DNA from: Chloromonas sp. AAM2 | Lineage: Eukaryota; Chlorophyta; Chlorophyceae; Chlamydomonadales; Chlamydomonadaceae | Direction: 5' to 3' | Length of the DNA: 59,644 nucleotides | Assembly: GCA_004335635.1 (NCBI GenBank) | Contig: QAXH01004635.1 | Location: forward strand, 14,607-74,250 | In this document: positions 56,701 to 59,644 of the stretch, in pieces | Numbering within the stretch: the first letter of the stretch is position 1 | Layout: each line of letters opens with the position of its first letter | Translations under genes and position numbers: made by a program | Notes under the pieces: generated by a model | What the model was told of the DNA's origin: nothing | What the model saw: only the letters and a program-made list of their open reading frames with translations | Database searches by the model: none

Positions 56701-56858
56701 CCACGCTTAGTATGCCAGGCATGTACAGGCAAACGCTAACGGTTATCGTGTTTGTGTGTGCTTCAGGCAACCCCGTGGAGGATAAGGACGCCAAGGCGCT
56801 GGCCAAGGCCCTGCAGCACAGCAAGAAGTTCTCCATCCGCAACCTGCTGGGCCTGTAG
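51810..56858 (+). CDS. Leucine-rich-repeat protein of the ribonuclease-inhibitor type
   Basis: Thirteen exons, all in phase: 51810-51935, 52037-52124, 52216-52409, 52586-52699, 53266-53457, 53797-53932, 54199-54375, 54578-54888, 55130-55259, 55475-55560, 55913-56023, 56204-56333 and 56767-56858 (TAG 56856-56858). It encodes 628 residues from ATG 51810; further upstream exons cannot be excluded. The N-terminal third is helical and charged (LYDDALSKQKDVDAVELL). The middle is acidic and disordered (AESEAESDESEK, DEDDEDDPFFMPLP, long Ala/Glu/Pro stretch). The C-terminal third holds LRRs: VRALSLSHNFLGDDGMEII, VTTIDLPDNNIS, LTQLQLASNHIGDNGAAALA, LKKLGLSNNNIGKAGCKALT, and GNPVEDKDAKALAKAL. Each LRR tends to occupy its own exon. 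There is no signal peptide, so it is probably an intracellular scaffold. The specific partner is unknown. Confidence 0.85.
53705..53752. repeat. GTT triplet run
   Basis: About fifteen TGT/GTT units in the intron upstream of exon 6 of the LRR gene, ending about 45 bases before the acceptor. It creates meaningless poly-Asn and poly-Cys/Leu open frames. Confidence 0.95.
54160..54193. repeat. TGTGC pentanucleotide run at a splice acceptor
   Basis: Six to seven units of tgtgc leading directly into the acceptor ctgctccag of exon 7 of the LRR gene. Confidence 0.9.
56358..56436 (-). repeat. SINE-like repeat family D, copy 3
   Basis: Reverse-orientation copy in the last intron of the LRR gene. Read on the minus strand it gives gttggccaccgtcattac, then ttccccttcacttgtagg, then ttggacgggttggagttcc. 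It matches copy 2 over about 80 bases. Confidence 0.65.
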
Positions 56859-57667
56859 CACGGCCCGGACCTCCATGTCTTCCAGCACTGGAAGATTGCA
56901 GACATAGCACAGATGTAGCCCTAATCCATTAGGCACACAGCGGCCTTCATTGTCTTGCGAACCTAAATGCCGTATGTATGGTCATAAGCCTTGAGCAGAG
57001 ATATTTGAGTTTCTAGGGCTATCAATAGTGGTCCAATAGATATTTTGAAGCGACTGCGCTGATGACTTGAAATGCCTTTTTTGGAGGCAACAGATGATGC
57101 ACTGTGGACATCTGAAGCGTGCATCAGGTACCTTGATTGTGCTGTGATCTCAGCGGCAGTGGTCAGTTTGAAATGGCCACACTTGCAGAATCTTTGAGAA
57201 CCAGGAGTGTCTGTAGCGGAAAATCGAAGAGTTCATTTCAGTCGCATGCTGGCCAGCTGTCAAAATAGGATCACACATCTACCAGTCAAAAAAGACGTTT
57301 GCCAGGAGCCAGTTGTGCAATATGTTGAGCTTTTCCTTATCTTTTCTGCTGGGAAGCTGCTGCGGTCTGTCTATGGTTTCCTATAATGCATGCTCCTTCA
57401 CTGCTTGCTTCTCTTTGTTCCTCTTCAGCTGATGTGCACAGTTCATACAGCTCTCTAAGCAGCCTGCCTTGGTCCTGCTCATACATGTCCACCGGAGCAT
57501 CCACGTCCGCCTTCAGCCGTGCAAGCGCCGCTGTGTGGGAGGCAGGGTAATTGCTATTGTTTTGCAACTGGCGCTGGCCTGGCGCCAAAAGCCTCCTGGC
57601 TTGGCGTCGGCCTGGCGCTCAAGCTGGCAAGACTGGCGGCCGGCCAGCCAAAACTGGCGTGCCGTAA
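56859..57667. other. Gene-free stretch downstream of the LRR gene
   Basis: It contains the probable 3' untranslated region of the LRR gene. On the minus strand, 57530-57337 is an exon-like open stretch (LKADVDAPVDMYEQDQGRLL, stop TAA) preceded by the acceptor cccacacag, with no proven partner. A TGGCGC-rich array lies at 57556-57662. Confidence 0.4.
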
Positions 57668-58142
57668 CTAATTCACAGAGTCAAACAATGGTTTCTTCTT
57701 CTGCTGCTCCTGGCGAAGTGCTAGCTCCTGAGTCTGCTGCAGGGAAAGCTGCTGTGGTGCGAGTGGTAGCCGGAATGGGCTATCTGCTGCATGCGACTCC
57801 GTGTGCTGCTTGTGGTTGGATGTCTCCGCATGCCTAGGCAGAGTGCTGGCTCTGAAGTTGCAAAATTCAAACAGACGCCTTGTGCCATTGCTGCACGGAT
57901 TGCACCACAGCTGGCCTGTGGCTAGGTCTCATGCATACTCGATGAGCCAGCTCTTCTGAACGCGACGGCTGCGATTTGCGGTTGTGAGCTGCGCGCTTTG
58001 ATTGCGGCTCGCGAAGGCTGAGCACAACACCTGCCGCCGTTGTGTCCGCTGGTGCGATATGGGACGCTGCGGGCGTTTGGGGCAGTGCGGCTGTTGCAGG
58101 GCTGGGTGCTGCGCGCTTTTTGCCCGCCCCGGAAGTTTGAAC
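57668..58142 (-). CDS. Possible two-exon 3' end of a K/R- and Q-rich protein gene
   Basis: Minus-strand exons 58142-57939 and 57808-57668 (TAG 57670-57668) join in phase with a 130-base intron (donor cga|gtatgc). They encode 114 residues: VQTSGAGKKRAAPSPATAAL and SLREPQSKRAAHNRKSQPSR, then PLAPQQLSLQQTQELALRQE and QQKKKPLFDSVN. The upstream exon is not found. No family is recognised. It could be a host gene or a transposon-encoded protein, because TGGCGC-rich arrays lie on both sides. Confidence 0.35.
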
Positions 58143-59644
58143 CTCGGCGTGCCACCAAACTAGCAGACGCGTGGAAGCATTTGGTCTAGCTGCTTTAAAT
58201 ATGGTGCCTGGGGTGGTAGTACCTTGGGGTCTAGCTGCGGGGTTTGAATGCGTGTCAGGTATGGCAATGATTTCCAGGTAGGACCAGACAACATGGTAAA
58301 GAGAATAAATACTAACAATAATCAGTTGAAGGTCAGAGAGTATGGCAAACCATTTCGCAGTCTGTTTCTCTTTTACATCAGGAGGGCCTTGACCTGGGCG
58401 TTGACCTGGGCCTTTGAGTTTCTTCACAAAGCCGTCTAACACATCGGATTGCTACACCCATTGCACTAACATACAGAATGAACACACATCCTCTTACAGG
58501 TATATAAACTACACACAAGCCAGACCCCACGTACAAGTCAACGACAGCTCATCGTCAAGCCGGCGCCACAGTGACTGGCCGGCAATCCGGCAATGAGCGC
58601 CAAAACGCGCCAAAGCAACCGAAACGCGCCAACGGAACAAACGCCAGCGCCAGAAGCCACGCGCCACCAAACGCCAGTGCCGAAAAACCACGTGCCACCA
58701 ACTGGCGCCAGCGCCAAAGACAGTTTGCCATACGTCGGACAAGTGGGGGCGCTTGATTCATCCAGGTTGAATCAGCACTGTCCAGATGAATCAACTGACT
58801 TGAAAGAATCAACTGGACTTTGCGTCTGAATCAGGCACGGTTGTTTGGGGGGAGCTGAATCAACCTGGTTGATTCCTGTTGTTTCAGCTGGTTTGCTTAG
58901 AACGCCTGCCTAGGCTCGCCTGCGCAGTTGCTGGGCGTTCCATTGAGTTCTATGGGTTCCTGGGCTGTTAGGCAATGTGCAGAACCTCTGTAACGAGATC
59001 TTGCCTCATCAAACTTACTCAGTCTCGGCTGCCAGCACAGGCACACTCAGCTCACTAAGTAAGTACTTACTCACTACTAGTAGTGAGTACTACTACTTAC
59101 TTTGATTACTTACAACTGAACTTGTCAGTGCCTGACAAACTGATCTGAACCTGAGTGAATTGAAGAATGAAGACTCATTCCTGAAACTGAGTGAATTGAA
59201 GAATGAAGAATGAAGACTCAGGCTGAGTGAACTGGACTGCCAGAGAATGAAGACTGAGTGAACCGAATGATGAACTGAATGACCGAACTGAATGATGAAC
59301 TGAATGACGCAATATTCAGTACACTGGCAGTCCGCTGAATGACGAACTGAACTGAAGTAGTACCAGTAGTACTAGTATGTAATTATGCGTAAGTAGAAGT
59401 TACTTACAAATTACTTAACTCAAGTACTGTTGAACATTACTTGAGCCAAAGGACAGGACAACTGAATGAACGTGTGAAATAAATGAACGTGTCAACTGAA
59501 CGCATTTGATTCGTTTACTAGGCAGTTGTCCGAAGAGTCATCATCATGGCCATGATAGTAGTAGTAGCAAAGTCCTCATGGCTGGACAGATCTAGCCTCC
59601 ACGTTGACAGTGGTTGGGAAGAATGGCAATTGAACAGTGGTGAC
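58143..59644. other. Right end of window: simple-sequence and palindromic DNA
   Basis: After the GCGCCA array come imperfect inverted GAATCAAC/GTTGATTC motifs (58755-58777 against 58854-58877). Palindromic taagtaagtacttact-like sequence lies at 59057-59110, and gaactgaatga/gaatgaagact tandem motifs at 59155-59350. No coding exon is seen. Confidence 0.5.
58573..58737. repeat. GCGCCA-rich array
   Basis: Many copies of gcgccaa/gcgccac/tggcgcc in 165 bases, ending caactggcgccagcgccaaa. A similar array (caactggcgctggcctggcg) lies at 57556-57662. Confidence 0.7.

Noticed and set aside
57867..58442. 191-residue minus-strand frame with a hydrophobic segment (LQLIIVSIYSLYHVVWSYL)
   Set aside because: It has no ATG start, its upstream part has AT-rich intron character, and only the 58142-57939 part has exon-like boundaries. 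It is not a supported membrane protein.

Overview
This window is nuclear DNA of a eukaryote, most likely a green alga. Every gene is split by GT-AG introns of roughly 80 to 1000 bases. The proteins are typical of green plants, including a secreted protein whose clearest relative is Arabidopsis At4g14100. Coding exons carry poly-Gln, poly-Ala and Pro-rich inserts, and introns are full of CA/GT runs and minisatellites. A chlorophycean alga fits best, but the sequence alone does not fix the species. There are no operons, CRISPR arrays, rRNA or convincing tRNA genes.

Layout, left to right. (1) The 3' part of an NPC1-type sterol transporter, + strand, ending at 3152. (2) A seven-exon secreted At4g14100-like protein, - strand, 4251-7351. 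Its ATG lies 323 bases from that of (3), a complete UBC7/UBE2G1-type ubiquitin-conjugating enzyme, + strand, 7675-8873. (4) A D-isomer-specific 2-hydroxyacid dehydrogenase, + strand, 11123-13758, first exon unresolved, flanked by two copies of a 305-base direct repeat. (5) A 19-exon type I membrane protein with EGF-like modules, - strand, 15245-24643. (6) A decayed area, 24.6-32.7 kb, with a cyclic-nucleotide phosphodiesterase fragment lacking its metal-binding motif, a broken beta-helix repeat gene, an inverted copy of one exon of gene 5, and several repeat families. (7) A complete 14-exon phospholipase B-like lysosomal-type hydrolase, - strand, 32751-38837. (8) An ANKIB1-like ankyrin/RBR E3 ubiquitin ligase, + strand, from 40728 or earlier to 48795. 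(9) A 13-exon leucine-rich-repeat protein, + strand, 51810-56858. (10) A doubtful K/R- and Q-rich gene and simple-sequence DNA at the right end.

Exon boundaries were derived by hand from reading frame, splice dinucleotides, intron phase and family similarity. In each full model every exon joins its neighbours in phase. Genes 3 and 8 both belong to the ubiquitin pathway and genes 1, 2, 5 and 7 to the secretory/endolysosomal system, but nothing shows that they are functionally linked. The most unusual non-gene signals are: an interleaved (pseudoknot-order) pair of perfect inverted repeats and a 60-base perfect palindrome in one intron of gene 8; a 0.5-kb ACGCGG-type minisatellite with a 260-base higher-order copy in an intron of gene 5; and three dispersed repeat families (a composite element, a MITE-like element, and a SINE-like element).
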